In this document: positions 21,961-33,850 of the stretch, in pieces | Layout: every line of letters begins with the position of its first letter | How positions within the stretch are numbered: the first letter of the stretch is position 1 | From: Ascarosepion bandense | Lineage: Eukaryota; Mollusca; Cephalopoda; Sepiida; Sepiidae | DNA: 64,000 nucleotides | Direction of reading: 5' to 3' | Assembly: GCA_037127315.1 (NCBI GenBank) | Contig: JBBBDQ010000330.1 | Location: forward strand, 785,001-849,000 | Translations under genes and position numbers: made by a program | The notes under the pieces: model-generated | The model's database searches: none | Told to the model about the DNA's origin: nothing | Seen by the model: the letters and a program-made list of their open reading frames with translations, nothing else

Positions 21961-23115
21961 AATGCTAATATATTATATTAGTTTTTTCACTAAAATTGTT
22001 CTTGATAATGCGTGTGTGCACTCGTGTGTGTACTCGTGTGTGTACTCGTGCGTGCACGCACATAGGTATTAACTTATTACATCATTTTCTATATCGTCAC
22101 AGCGTTTCCTGATGCATAGCAACGCGTTCAGAGAACAAAGGTTTTAGTAAAGTGACACATGAGTTTGTCTCGTCTTCTTCACTGACTAATACAACTTATT
22201 CTGAAATACTAATCCACATATTTATCAGTGGAATTCCTGTAAATACAGTGAATTCAGAAGCCCTGAGGAATGCTTGACTATTTGGACTTGGTCAGTCAGG
22301 CAATTCTGATTGTTTGGGTAAAGGTTTTACTAGGTATCATCTGCAACAGTTTCTCTTCTGTTTTCCGCTGCCTGCCACGTGCTCTTCTGTAGCATTGTGC
22401 ATGGATGCAATTGATTAATTGATTCACTTTTCTTTAAGCATCTACGAGCATTTCAAAGAGTTTCTGTCAATGTTTCGATCCTTTGTTCACATTTTGAATT
22501 GCGGTTTCCTATAATACTGGCTTACAGCAGTAGCGCAATTTAATATTCACGACTGTACGTTTAATATCAATTTTGGAACAGATCAATGACTATGTGCCAT
22601 ATGTAGATTAAGTTGTCGCACTCGAGATGCATAGAGAAAACTCGAGAATCTTCTAGCAGTTTTGAAACCATTAGTTGCAATAAATGAAATCAATTCAAAG
22701 AAACTATTGTTTGGAGCTGACTCGCAATATTCTATGAACTGCTGACATTTTTAACATTAAACAATCTGATGATTAGCTACAATGCAAACAGAAGATGCTT
22801 TAATAGTTTAAGTCTGCTTATAATTGATTTTCCTTGCGTTTCACCAGATTTTTTGACGATGGATACTGTAAATTTCACCAGATTTTATATTATTTGTTTG
22901 TTTATGACCTCAAATTGCATTGAAAGTCAAATCCAATTTATTCCTGACATTTTAAGTAAAAGGTTAGTCCTAATGAAACTATTGAAAAATTGGGGAGTGA
23001 TCCACACCGATTTGTATTGGAAACAAGCAGATAAGCGTTCAGATGTATATACATGGTATACCAAGTATTTGATAACCAACATTTTGCTGACTAAAAGTAA
23101 AGATGATTATTTTTC
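21961..23115. other. No gene seen; short (ACTCGTGTGTGT)n at 22010-22062
   Basis: A 12-bp minisatellite of about four units sits at 22010-22062. The open frame from 22769 (about 140 codons, running into the LINE tail at its end) has no motif I recognise. I treat it as chance. Confidence 0.5.
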
Positions 23116-23990
23116 TCATTTCTCCCCAAACAAAGCGATAATGCCTCTAAAACGCAAGGAATTACTTCGACTGGAAGATAACAATAAGAAGAAATGACAA
23201 TAAAAGAACAGGATTCAGGGAGACAGAAGATGGCGATTGACGTCAAATTTAAAGTTTTGAAAATTGTAGGTGGTAGGAAAACAAGAAATTGGAAACGAGT
23301 TCCACAAGTGAGACGTGCGAGAAAATAAAATATTAGAATAGAACATCCGGTTATACCTAGCTAATTCAACAGTAAGACCATAAAGCCTAATTGCCAATCT
23401 ATTATTACCTCTCTGCTTTAAGACAGAACTATTGTATTCGGTTGCGTTTCTCTGTCTGTGTGTCTGTCTGTCTGTTTGTGGTCAAGATATCTCAAGACCC
23501 GCTGGATTGATTCTGATAAAACTTTCAGTGATGATTGTCCTCATGACTGGTACGAACTGATTAGATTTGGGATTCGATCTGGTACTGGATAACGTTTCTG
23601 GGTTCTTTTTTTTCTTCTTTTTTATTATTTTTGTTCGTTTCACATGCCAAATACTGAATTAGTTCCCCCAGATTGCTTTATTTTATTACTTTTTCTGAAC
23701 GCACTATTTTTTACACGAAAATATTATTATTTATAATATAAATTTAACCTCTATTATCCAAAAGCAAAAGAAAGAGCGGTCAAATTCATTACATGTATTT
23801 CTCATTTTATTAATCATATCTTGTTAATCGCTAAGATGATGTCGGTATTGCTTTGGCGGAGGTTTTCGGTTTTTGACTGCTCTTGCTAAACTTAAATTCA
23901 GGCGGTCGAGGTACCAAAGAGAAGAGATCATGAGATTAACGACTATTAAAATATACATAGAAAAGACAGAGGGATATGAATCAAATTTTT
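23116..23990 (-). mobile_element. LINE family A tail (minus), interrupted by another repeat
   Basis: 23116-23410 has the tail TCATTTCTCCCCAAACAAAG and, on the minus strand, LFSRTSHLWNSFPISCFPTTYN. The LINE resumes at about 23885 with CTAAACTTAAATTCAGGCGG and AATATACATAGAAAAGACAG. This corresponds to GGCTTAAATTCATGCAG and TACTGGTAGAAAAGACAGAG of other copies. The 475-bp interruption is a separate element. Confidence 0.75.
23411..23890 (-). mobile_element. Insertion inside a LINE tail, ending TTTGGCGGAGG
   Basis: Contains GTCTGTCTGTCTGTTTGTGG, then GATATCTCAAGACCCGCTGG, and near its other end GCTTTGGCGGAGGTTTTCGG. The GGCGGAGGTxTxCGxTxTxxGxxTGCTCTTxTxG string is a recurrent terminal sequence of interspersed repeats in many animals. 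I cannot assign a family. It splits the LINE copy, so it is younger than it. Strand is arbitrary. Confidence 0.6.
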
Positions 23991-25019
23991 AAATTCTCGT
24001 TTATATTTTAGAGGTCTCGGGAGCATTAATATGACAACTTCTAATCTGACACAGAAAATGAAAAGATATGTCATCCTCTTGACACTACTACCAATTTCAG
24101 CGTCCCGAAGATTACCAACTTCATAAAAGTATCCAGGGCGTTTGTGCTAGCAAAGAACAGGAGATATCTCCTGAAGTGGGTGTCATTCTTACCCAAGAGT
24201 AAAAACATTTTAAACGGTCGAATGTGCACGACATTATCAACTATGGGTTAAGCACGTAGATAAGGTTATTGCCAAATAACACAAGGTGAGGGAATCTACT
24301 ATAAGACGTGTGTTGCACAAGAATATCAGTTAACGTATGTCTCCTTCTTATTACATGGTGAAAGGGGAAGGTATATTCTAGCCTAGTGTTAATGCTAATT
24401 AGCAGTTTCCTTATAAGGAAACCTTCGGCATTCATTGACCAAGCAGAAAGTACTGCCGTCGGTTGAAATTTATAAAGTCTTTCTCTTAAAAAAAAATTTC
24501 CGGGAAATAGATTACTCAAGTCCTGTAACTTTTATCGGTTTTTCTGTCATTGATTGAGGTTTTTCTTCATAAGTTTTATTTGAAGTAACATGGAAAGTTA
24601 ACGTCTTGATTAAGTCCTTATTTTCTCATCGGGGCTACATGTTCTATCCCTTTTAGTTGTTGTGAAAGTTTTCGAGTGATATCGTTTCTATTATTTGGTA
24701 GTTCTTGATTTTGTAGCACCAATCCATTTTATATCTGGGGTATCAATTGGCCGAGCTTATAACCCGGGTATAAATCAGCTTAACCTAATATACTCCCGGA
24801 TATACTCTACTATGTTAGGATCATAACCGGAGATGTTACACCAGGAGAATTGTGATAAGATCAAAGTGATTGGTGAACAAGCTTAAACACTCTGAGAAAA
24901 CTGGCATGAAAAAATTCGTCAAAGATCAGAGAGTGAACAGGGCGAACGATAATTGACTGCATGAACACCACTTAGGTACCCATGCTGATGTGCACCAACT
25001 TTACATCGTCTCTCTTAGA
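23991..25019. other. No gene seen
   Basis: Unique-looking A+T-rich DNA. A minus-strand open frame at 24241-24519 (92 codons) has no recognisable domain. Confidence 0.5.
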
Positions 25020-25260
25020 ATCATTGTCACCGCCTACATCAAGATGTTAAATAACAGTGGTCAAACCCAAAACCGCGAGCATGACCCATAAAAATTACTA
25101 ACCTCTCCAGCAAGTCCCTTCTTACTTCCACATAGACTTCATGCTTCAGGAGTGTCTGTCTGAGAATTTTCTCCATCATGTCGCCAACAACAATAATAAC
25201 TTTCCTGATTTGAATATCCTGGACTACTACATCTGGAGCCCTATCGAACACTAAACATTT
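25020..25260 (+). pseudogene. Mariner-family transposase C-terminal scrap
   Basis: The plus strand reads VTAYIKMLNN (25026 on), then in another frame IDFMLQECLSENFLHHVA and FPDLNILDYYIWSPIEH ending in a stop at 25252. These match AxYIKxL, QxWLSENF and SPDLNPLDYYVWGxxE of the family at 45.1 and 54.7 kb. The last includes the third catalytic Asp. No TIRs visible. Confidence 0.55.
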
Positions 25261-26611
25261 CTTCACCAACCGTCAATGCAATCAGTGAGATTACTAAATT
25301 TGATTATGCACCCCATTTCTTTTTTTCATTTTTACTTCAATTTATTGACTTTAAAAGCGTTCGACCTAGAAAATTGTGATAAAGAAAAAAAGATAAAAAA
25401 TAGTAATAAAAACGTTTTATCTCAGAATTTAGATAACTTAAAAACATTACTGCATATATAATGTCAATGTACAGATAATGTTTTTACAATAGAAAAATAT
25501 TGTAAATAATCTGACTATATGAACGCATTTCAAATGAAGGAAAAAAGATTATCAATTATCAGGAATAGTAAGGGTTATTATAATAAATGGATGTGATCAG
25601 ATATGACTAAGAACGAGAATAGCATACTAAATTCCAGAAAAGTAGCGTTTGACATGCCGAAGGAGAAAAAATCAACTTGAGAACAAAAAATAAATAGAAC
25701 TGATAAGAACTGTCCTTGTTAAAACACATAGTTTCTAAAAAGACGCTGTTTTAAAGGACTAAATTATGCGCATGCGTCAATGTGCGGAAGTGATAAAGTA
25801 TTTGTTAAAATGAATGTACAGTTTTGGATAACGATAGAAATTGCTGATCGGATGACTGTGTCTAAATAAATACCTGAGTTTACATTGCCTGCCAGCTATA
25901 CTTAACTGGCATGAATATACGCACCATAGCGTGCGTGGGAAGTACGTCCTTCTTTTTATGTCATGTGGGTGTGGGCGTTCGTTAGCAGGCGTGAGTGAGA
26001 GAGAGAAGGGAGAGGAGAAAGACATCTAGACAGGATAGTACGTGGATGCTTTGCGTATTTCAACATTCTTGTGATAAGGCTGTGGAATTAAAATAAAATG
26101 AAAAAAATGTCCTCTCTTCTGAGAAAATAAACGTATTATCACAGGCATAAGTATGAAAATGGGCGTGGGTGTGTGCGTGGGTGTAGAAAAATTATACTAA
26201 TATGAATGTTGACAAATATTTTTTGCACTCAACTTATTGTAGCATTTTTAAATTATTACCATAGTTACATAGCTATTTGTAAAGATAATTCAGTTACGGT
26301 GGCCTTTTTAGATGATTTTTTATGAAATATTGTACGTAGTAAAACTCCTATTTACTTCTGAATATAAATAATTTTAATTTTTATGGCAGAGCACAGAGAA
26401 CTTTACGCTTTTACAAGAACATCGGTGTAAAATGTACAAAATAAGCGTTCGAAAATTGTTGAACCCGTTTTTTGTATTCATAACCATTAAGCCACTTCAC
26501 GCGTGTTAACCTTTTAACCAAGGCCGACCGCTGTCAAGATCATCGAAGAAATTATGAACTTCTCAATCCTTTCATTAACTGCATATAGTATGTCCTTCGG
26601 CAGGAATACAT
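25261..26611. other. No gene seen
   Basis: A+T-rich DNA with scattered short open frames and a GTGGGTGTGTGCGTGGGTG stretch near 26165. No recognised repeat. Confidence 0.5.
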
Positions 26612-26803
26612 ACAGAGTTGTCTTTCTACTTGACTGGTTGTCAACCAAGGCTGAAGAGTCAAGTCTGATCTGCTATTTAACCCATAGCTGGGAAAAGATA
26701 TGGATTTATATCTTTCACAATTATATTTGCGCGTAAGTGAATTTAACGAACACGAGTGGAATTCGAATTCAACTAGGCGATCTTTCATTCGAAACTGTTA
26801 TCC

Positions 26804-26808
<5 letters not shown>
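26612..26808 (-). mobile_element. SINE-1 copy, truncated and diverged
   Basis: Matches the SINE-1 body in plus sense (GCTATTTAACCCATAGCTGG, ATTTGCGCGTAAGTGAAT, GTGGAATTCGAATTC). The 3' core (TCTTTCGAGACATGA) is missing. (TA)n follows at 26810-26844. Confidence 0.8.
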
Positions 26809-26848
<40 letters not shown>

Positions 26849-26904
26849 TATCCACAGACCTTCTAGTAGTAATTGGCTTTATCAAATGACTAAAGTTGTT
26901 AAAT

Positions 26905-26935
26905 TTATATATCTAAACTTATTTATAAATGGAAC

Positions 26936-26998
<63 letters not shown>

Positions 26999-27251
26999 CC
27001 GTTACCTATAGACGCCGAAACGGCTGAACGGATTTTCTTGAAAATTTACACAGTTGTACTATAAGCATCTGCAAGTGTTCTTAGCTAGGTTTTGTGTCGA
27101 GGTACCCCCGATAAATATCGAAAATCGATAATCGAAAAAATCGGGTTATAGAAGGAGTGGTCCGATTTTAATCAAATTTGATACACCCATAGACAAAGAC
27201 ATAAGAAACGATATTCAGAAGTTGCAGTTTTTACAATAGGGCAGAAAATCG

Positions 27252-27302
<51 letters not shown>

Positions 27303-27696
27303 CAAGATGTTTGTGTGTGTATGTGTCTGTTTATCTGCCTGTATGTCTGTATTTTTTTTTTTTTTTAGCCTTTTTATTTTAGTTTTTGCTTCGGGTTTGG
27401 CTCTAAGTAGGTATAATTGTAGTTCCCAGTCTCAGCCATGATACCATTTACTCAGAGGACTTATTTGGCCTTCAAAATTCAGTTTACGATGAAAAAAACT
27501 TTTTTGATATCGATACCAGGAAATGAAAATTTAACTTACATCCATTCATTTTTCTTTCAGTCTACGGTTTCGCTTTAACTGGAAACAACTATTGCTTTTT
27601 AGTCTTTCGTGCCAACGTCCAAAGAGTCTGAACTCCAGGATCATGGAATAGTTTAAAGCTTTCATTACACCCGAGCAACGCCGGGCTATACTGCTA

Positions 27697-27705
<9 letters not shown>
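26905..27705 (-). repeat. Dispersed repeat with CGTTGCTCGGGTGTAATG end
   Basis: The minus-strand start is TACTAGCAGTATAGCCCGGC followed by GTTGCTCGGGTGTAATGAAA. The other end is TTTATAAATAAGTTTAGATA. It contains (GT)n at 26938-26996 and (TA)n at 27253-27299. Between these lie segments nearly identical to parts of 35620-36270, such as GGGGTACCTCGACACAAAAC on the minus strand. Non-coding. Confidence 0.75.

Positions 27706-27748
<43 letters not shown>
27702..27748. repeat. (TA)n microsatellite
   Basis: Follows the end of the preceding repeat. 27749-28639 after it shows no feature. Confidence 0.95.
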
Positions 27749-27751
<3 letters not shown>

Positions 27752-28639
27752 TTCAGACAGTTTCCAGTTGTTAGATATTGTATTTGCCAGCATAAAACAA
27801 CTCCTTTTTTTTTAAACAATGATTCTAAGAATATATTCCGTGTCTTACATGCAATGTCCAGATATATGGTAGTTTAATATTTACACAGGAACTGTAGACG
27901 ACAATATTTGTACCTTGTCTACCCTATTTTCGCGTATATAATACAAGAAATTTTGAACGACAATTGAAGGCAAGAAAGGGGACCGTATTGTACACACGTA
28001 CGCGTTTACAAAATGTTTTGCTCTACTTTTAAAAAAATCTTATTTAAAACAGCAAGACTATACTCAGCACAAGAGATAATAAAACACAAAATAGGCAGGT
28101 GTTGATAACAATTGTTTACAAAAGGCATTGGCTAAGTCGGCAATAGTTGTTCTTTGAGAATCAGCACAATTGAACGTCATTTGTCTCAAAGACAGGAAAT
28201 TCACCGAAATTGATTGTCAAAATTAATAAAGAGAATACACAAGATCTATTATTTTTTGATAACATTAATATTACAACAAAGCACCTTTTCTCCAAAATTA
28301 AAAAATAAGTTTGAAACGGAAATTAGGGAAATAAACAAGCAATGGCTAAATATCCGGTTTATTTCTATTCTTTAATATCGGCAGGAAAATTAAATATTTT
28401 AGTGAAATATATGTATGACATTGAGATTTTAATGGATAATATAGTACAACTTTTCAAAAAGAAAATTACATAGAGTTTTCCTGTACTAGACTGTTGTGTA
28501 TACTTAAGTCATATTATACACAAGAAAATAGTGTAACTCCATAATAGTACGATATTAAATGTAAATATGCCAACGAATAAGTTAGTTAATAATGTCCAAC
28601 TCGTTTCTATGTAATGTGAGACAAATATGTCTGACAAAT

Positions 28640-28777
28640 AACAGGAATGAAGTTCTGACTTGTCTGAACTCTTTGGGGTTAGAATATCATAGGATGTCAT
28701 GTAGAAGTGATGTTAATGTAATATGTAATTATGAAGATATGCGAGATAGATAATCGTAGATCTTATACCTTTTAAAA
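28640..28777. repeat. Segment directly repeated at 29880-29965
   Basis: TTGTCTGAACTCTTTGGGGT and ATATCATAGGATGTC recur as TTGTCTGAACACTTTGGATA and ATATCATATAGTGTC on the far side of the LINE/SINE insertions. A second piece, ATGCGAGATAGATAATCG, recurs beside the LINE tail at 31340-31385. Confidence 0.55.
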
Positions 28778-29540
28778 TTATTTCACTCTAAACAAAAACG
28801 ATAATGTTACTAAGACGCAAGAGAGTGAAAGACAATGAGAAAACTTTAGAGACGAGAAGTGAATAGAAAAGACAATAAAAGAACAGGGATCATGAATATA
28901 GAAGATGGTGATTGGCGTTACATTTTAATTATTGAGTTTAAAATACATAAATCATCCATTACACCCAATGATGTTTTATGGCAGCATTTTGCTGTTTCCG
29001 TAACAAACTGTTTTTTATGGGGCAGGGTTGTTAGTCCTGCGCCCAACGCCCAAACCTGGAGGAAGGTGATGTCTAAGCGTAGCTTAAACGTGTCGTACGG
29101 CCGAAAGTAAGGGAAACCCATTGAGAATCGAGCTCACTACTCAATTGTAATGATTCAAGCAAGACAATCTTGCTAACCATTACACCACTGCTAGGTGCCT
29201 AATTTTTAAGTTTGTAGGTAGAATAAAACAAAAAACAGGAAGGGAGTTCTACATATAAAAAAGTACAAGAAAAGAAACAGAATAGAACATACAGTTGCAT
29301 CTAGTTAGTTCAACAGTAAATCGGTGAGACCTAGTTGCCAATCTAGTAGCAGGCTTAAATTCATGCAGTTGCGGCACTAAGGAGGGAAGCTCATCAGAAC
29401 AATTGGCATGAAAATATTTATAGAAAGCGCAGAGAGGAGCCACGTCATGCCGTTGAGAAAATGACTGATGCCGAGATGCCAGGTCAGGATCGATTACACT
29501 ACAGACCCTTCTCTGAATTTTGTCAATAATCTCGACAGTT
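28778..29540 (-). mobile_element. LINE family A tail (minus) carrying a nested SINE-2
   Basis: The tail begins ATTTCACTCTAAACAAAAAC. Coding remnants on the minus strand include CAFYKYFHANCSDELPSL and TRLATRSHRFTVELTRC (29249-29443), the pre-C-terminal part of the RT ORF. Continuity is broken near 28930-29205. There GATGGTGATTGGCGTTACAT on one side and TTTAAGTTTGTAGGTAGAAT on the other flank the SINE-2. A SINE-1 abuts its upstream end. Confidence 0.8.
29010..29200 (-). mobile_element. SINE-2 nested in a LINE tail
   Basis: The minus strand has CAGTGGTGTAATGGTTAGCA (box A region) and GTAGTGAGCTCGATTCTCAA (box B GTTCGATTC-like), then CTTTCGGCC and the AAGCTACGCTTAG end. Same family as 32011-32325 and 40289-40418. 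Confidence 0.8.
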
Positions 29541-29550
29541 GAAAGGGATT

Positions 29551-29855
29551 CAGTCAGTTAAGTGCCGTACGTGATACACGCTTGGGCGATCATGTCTCGA
29601 AAGAGACGTGACTGACTGGGCAGAATATTATCCCGCAGTAGGTTGCCATTGCTTTCTGCGGTAGACTGGTTGCCGACCAAGGCTATAGAACCCAATCTGT
29701 CCTGCTATTTAACCCATAACTGGAAGGAAGAGACGGATTAATATCTTTCCCAAGGGTATTTGCGCGTAAGTGAATACAATGAATTCAACTGGAATTCGAA
29801 CTCGGCTCCCCGGTTTCTCGTTCCGAGCCGATATCCACTGTACCACAACGCACAT
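29551..29855 (-). mobile_element. SINE-1 copy, near full length
   Basis: All SINE-1 blocks are present in plus-sense order, from CAGTCAGTTAAGTGCCGTAC to CCACTGTACCACAACGCACA. It sits at the truncated 5' edge of the LINE fragment. Confidence 0.9.
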
Positions 29856-31384
29856 AAAACATAATTTCAGGAGTTATTTCTAAATCCAAAGAGATCTGAT
29901 TTGTCTGAACACTTTGGATAGAGAATATCATATAGTGTCGCGAAGAAGTGTTCTGAATTTAATGGTTAATGAGTCGGAAAGAAAATTGATGAGGAGAATT
30001 TGAGTTGCGTTCAAGTTCATTACATTCACTTTTACAGAAATAAACGTGGGAAAATTATTGTGCCATCGTTTTTTTCTTTGAGCTCAGGTTTAAATCGCAG
30101 GGTTGACCTAAGTTCAGAAACCTAAGGTCAGAGACCTAAGGTCAGAAATGGCATCGTGACATTTTCCATGATACATTTTTGTAAAAAAAAAAAAAAAAAA
30201 AAAAAAACATACAAAAAACTGACAGCGATCGTGGATTGTTGTAGAGAAACAGAGAGATAGAGATAGATATACTCAAATAGAAATAGATACACACAAAAAA
30301 AAAGATAAAGGAACGAAAGAGATAGACATTTGAGAAAGGGATATAATTGTGATTTTCCCAATCCTTGTATTTATCCACGTCAGTACAGAGACTGCGATAA
30401 ATCCCTTGAATATGTCAAATGCAATACATGTTGTACAAAACAGCTGATGTTTGACCGTGAGGTGAACGCAGTACATAACAAGAAATAACAGGTTGATACA
30501 ACACTACAATAACAAAACAATGAGGAAGTGCTCCTGTCTTAAATCAAATCAAAATTAAATAGATTACTCATTTAGTTTCTCCTAATTTAGAAGTTCGCAG
30601 TGTACGACCAAAATGAATTTTTTTTAAGCGGTCGCTTGATCAGTGATTTTCACTCGTTGATGTTAGTCGCTGGTCGTGTTCTGAAGGTGGTCGCTCACTA
30701 AGGGTCAATTAACATTAGCAAATCGTCTGTGCATAGAAAAACGGTTGTTAACAACAGATGGTCGCATACGACAGGTTCCACTGTATATATTTATATAGAC
30801 GAAGATCATTACCAGTCTTCTGTAGTTTCCAGGTATCTTTGAAGACCGATTGTTGTAGTTTTGTAAGATAGTTCTAGTTGAATTAATCATCTGGCTACTC
30901 CAGATCTGGGCACATATAGCCGATCTGAATCAGCCTTAAAATGATGCATGCAGTGGCAAGTGAGCAGCTTCCTCGTTTCGACATCCATTCGCTTAATGCC
31001 AGCTACGGTCCAATTAAGCATGTTAAAACTGTATTGCACCAAAGATTATTAGTATTATTATTAGTAGTAGTAGTAGTAGCAGTAGTAGTATTGGTAATTT
31101 AATAAAAAATCAGAAGGTAGAATGGAGAAGATTTTACATGTCGCTAAAAACATGTGAACAAGGTTAGTCTGCTGCGTGGGCTGGAGAGCAATTATATCGA
31201 ATGAACATGTTTGTATCTGGATCATTTTTTTATTCTGTTGTTCAATCAATATAAGGCCCAAGAGCTACAAATGGTAAAGATTGACTGAATGCGATCGTTT
31301 TAAGGGCGTAAACGAAGGAAATATGAAGTGTATATTGTGAGGATATGCGGAATAGATAACGGTTGGTCGTAAATCTTTTAAAAT
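29856..31384. other. No gene seen; minor repeats
   Basis: 29880-29965 is the partner of the direct repeat at 28640. A poly-A run of about 27 lies near 30180-30206. A short TAGTAG tract lies near 31062-31090. The rest is unassigned. Confidence 0.5.
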
Positions 31385-31465
31385 TATTTCACCTTAAGCA
31401 AAACGATAATGCCACTAGGACTCAAAAGAGTCAAAGAGAATAAGAAAACTTAAGAGACGAGAAGT
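31385..31465 (-). mobile_element. LINE family A 3' tail scrap
   Basis: ATTATTTCACCTTAAGCAAA, AATGCCACTAGGACTCAAAA and GAGACGAGAAGTGAGG match the tail. Only ~80 bp remain. It shares 3' flanking sequence with the copy at 28778, suggesting a segmental duplication. Confidence 0.65.
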
Positions 31466-31689
31466 GAGGCCGGCAGTATTGATTAGTAAATGAGAGAAGT
31501 GCGAAATAATTTCGATCCTCATTGAGTTTGCCATACATGTTGCCTTGTACCAGACTAAAATATGAATAGTCAGTGCATAAACAGTCATGCAGCCAGTGAC
31601 TCATGAAGTGGTTAATTTTCGCGCGAAAAATACCCAAGTTGGAACCCGCAGGTGTTTTTGTTCAAAAGAATCGTTGATTCGTCCCTCCT

Positions 31690-31938
31690 TTTATTTATTT
31701 ATTTATTTATTTATTTATTGCAGTTGAGATGTGGCGGGATACGCTGACCTAAATGACCCAACACGACTGTTTTGAATTTTGTCTAGAAACAAGTATATAA
31801 AATTCCCGGTACATATGTTTTTTATATAACAATGCAATACAAAATGCTACTGAATTTCTTTCTTTCTTTTGTTATCTTTGACATTATATACGCGTCAATC
31901 TTCATTTTTTCATATTCATATATTTATTTCAATCTACT

Positions 31939-32002
<64 letters not shown>
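31690..32002. repeat. (TTTA)n at 31690-31719 and (TATC)n at 31941-32002
   Basis: Two tetranucleotide arrays. The second adjoins a SINE-2 dimer whose own tails are CTATCTAACTATCTATCC-like. Confidence 0.9.
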
Positions 32003-32010
32003 AATGATGG

Positions 32011-32325
32011 GTAACTCATTAACGTGGTGTAATAGTTAGCAACCTTGTTTCGCTAAAACCAGTTACAACTGAGTCGTGAGTTCGATCCTAACTGGGTGCC
32101 CCATAGATTCGGCCTTGTGCCACATCTAAGCGGAGCTTAGAAAATTCTCTATCTAACTATCTATCCATCTAAATAATGGGTACCTCGGCGTGGTGTAATG
32201 GTTAGCAAGCTTGTCTTGCTAGAGCCTGTTACAACTGATTAGTGAGTTCGATCCTCACAGGGTGCCCCATACTTTCTACCTTGTACTACATCTAAGCGGC
32301 ACTTAGAAAATCAACTATCTATTTA
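32011..32325 (+). mobile_element. Tandem dimer of SINE-2
   Basis: Unit 1 (32011-32150) has AACGTGGTGTAATAGTTAGC and GTGAGTTCGATCCTAACTGG. Unit 2 (32177-32325) has GGCGTGGTGTAATGGTTAGC and GTGAGTTCGATCCTCACAGG. Both are followed by CTTGTRCYACATCTAAGCGG, CTTAGAAAAT and a TATC-rich tail. Box A and box B are well preserved in unit 2, which resembles a tRNA-derived SINE with a Glu/Asp-like head. It is not a functional tRNA: the acceptor stem is absent. Confidence 0.85.
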
Positions 32326-32370
32326 AATGAATATAAAATATTTGATTGATTGCTGGGACTAATAAAATAG

Positions 32371-32634
32371 TTGTGGTGCAGTGGATATTGACTCGGAACA
32401 AATTTCAGTTAAACTGGTTTCATTCACTTACGCACAAATACCCTTGGAAAAGGTATTAATCCGTCCGTTGTTTCTCCATCCAGCAGAAATAGCTGGATTC
32501 TACAGTCGTGGTTGGCAACTAGTTTATCGCAGAAAGTAATGCCAACCTACTGCGGGAAAATCTTCTGCCCAGTCGGTCTTTCGAAACATGATCGCCCAAC
32601 CTTGTATCACATATGGCACTTAACTGAGTGACTG
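32371..32634 (+). mobile_element. SINE-1 copy, diverged
   Basis: TTGTGGTGCAGTGGATATTG through CATATGGCACTTAACTGA, with a small deletion around box B. (TA)n lies just downstream at 32643-32685. Confidence 0.85.
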
Positions 32635-32641
32635 ATATAAG

Positions 32642-32685
<44 letters not shown>

Positions 32686-32691
<6 letters not shown>

Positions 32692-33401
32692 ACAACAGAC
32701 ATTTAGCCTCGATTAATTTTATTTATTGACCTTTTCAAATTAGGAATAACCCATGTCAGATAAGAAGGAAATTACGTCAGAAGTTGTCCAAATGTTTATT
32801 TGGAAATAAACGTTAAAATCTTCCGATGTTCTTAATTCATCCTCATCAGCAGATGATGACTTTCGTAAAAATAGTAAGTGTAGTGATGTAGACAAATAAT
32901 GTTGTGATGAATGCTAGGTGGGACAAAGATTTAATTTTTTATTAATTTTTTCAAACATTTTAACATTTTTCCGTTTTGTTGAAGAAAAGGAATATTAAAA
33001 TTGTCTATAAGTTTTATCGTCCCAAGTGCTTTCGACCATTTCTATAGCCATTTTACAAGGGTGTTTATGTTTCTACTGTTGAACGGAATCAAACTTAAAA
33101 GTGATAGTTGGGCCAAACTAAGAACGATGACAAAAAAACAAAAAAAAACAAGTGGAAACAGGAAAGAATTGTGGCCAACAACACGACTGAAAAAAAGCTA
33201 GAATACTGAAGAAAGAGTCTTGTTAAGTATCCAGAATAAATAACCAGTTGCTATTTATTACTTAATTAAATTAGTTCACTCGTAAGAATAGGGGAAATTC
33301 CCTAAAATAATTTTTTGTAGATTAGCATTACTTGACCTTTCTCGATCCGCGATAGATGTCAGAATCGAAATATTGATAATTTATTAAAATAAGGGTTTTG
33401 T
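32686..33401. other. No gene seen; one GTCGAAAGCACTTGGGA motif
   Basis: The minus strand of 33015-33050 reads ATGGTCGAAAGCACTTGGGA, the motif also at 42125-42160 and 7600-7655. Otherwise unassigned A+T-rich DNA. Confidence 0.4.
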
Positions 33402-33850
33402 TTATAATATCAATATACAGTGTAAAAAAAAAATCCTGACTTTTACAGAATTATCGCCTCCTAGTTTGTTTTTTTTTGTTTTTTTTTTACAAATGACCTG
33501 TAAATGTGCATACGTTATTGATATGTGCATATTTTTAACAGTTTTTGTTAATTATGTAATTAAAAATATGGTACTACTTTTAAGATGTATTCATCGGTTT
33601 GTTCTTTAATGACAAAAATATTTTGGAAAATATGAAAAAACATAAGATAAAACAAAAATGGATTTATCCGTTTTTTTTTGTTTTTTTTTCTTATCAGAAA
33701 GAAATCTTTTTGCAAAATAAAAAAGTATGTTTTTGTAGGCAGATATCAATGACGTTATCACAGTTCCAAATTTAACATTTCTTAACAGTTATTTTCCGAT
33801 AACTCTGTAAAAGTCAAGGATCGATTTTACATGGTATCGATATTATGAAA
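33402..33850. repeat. Non-autonomous element with ~50-bp inverted ends
   Basis: TGACTTTTACAGAATTATCG (left) is matched on the minus strand by TGACTTTTACAGAGTTATCG (right). The similarity extends outwards through TGTAAAA and ATAATATCAATA. About 450 bp, A+T-rich, no ORF: MITE-like. I could not define a target duplication. Confidence 0.65.

Noticed and set aside
22769..23197. 142-codon open frame as a real gene
   Set aside because: No motif, and its last third is the antisense of a LINE tail.
32177..32270. Possible tRNA gene
   Set aside because: Box A and box B are good, but there is no closed acceptor stem and a near copy lies 166 bp upstream with the same SINE tail.
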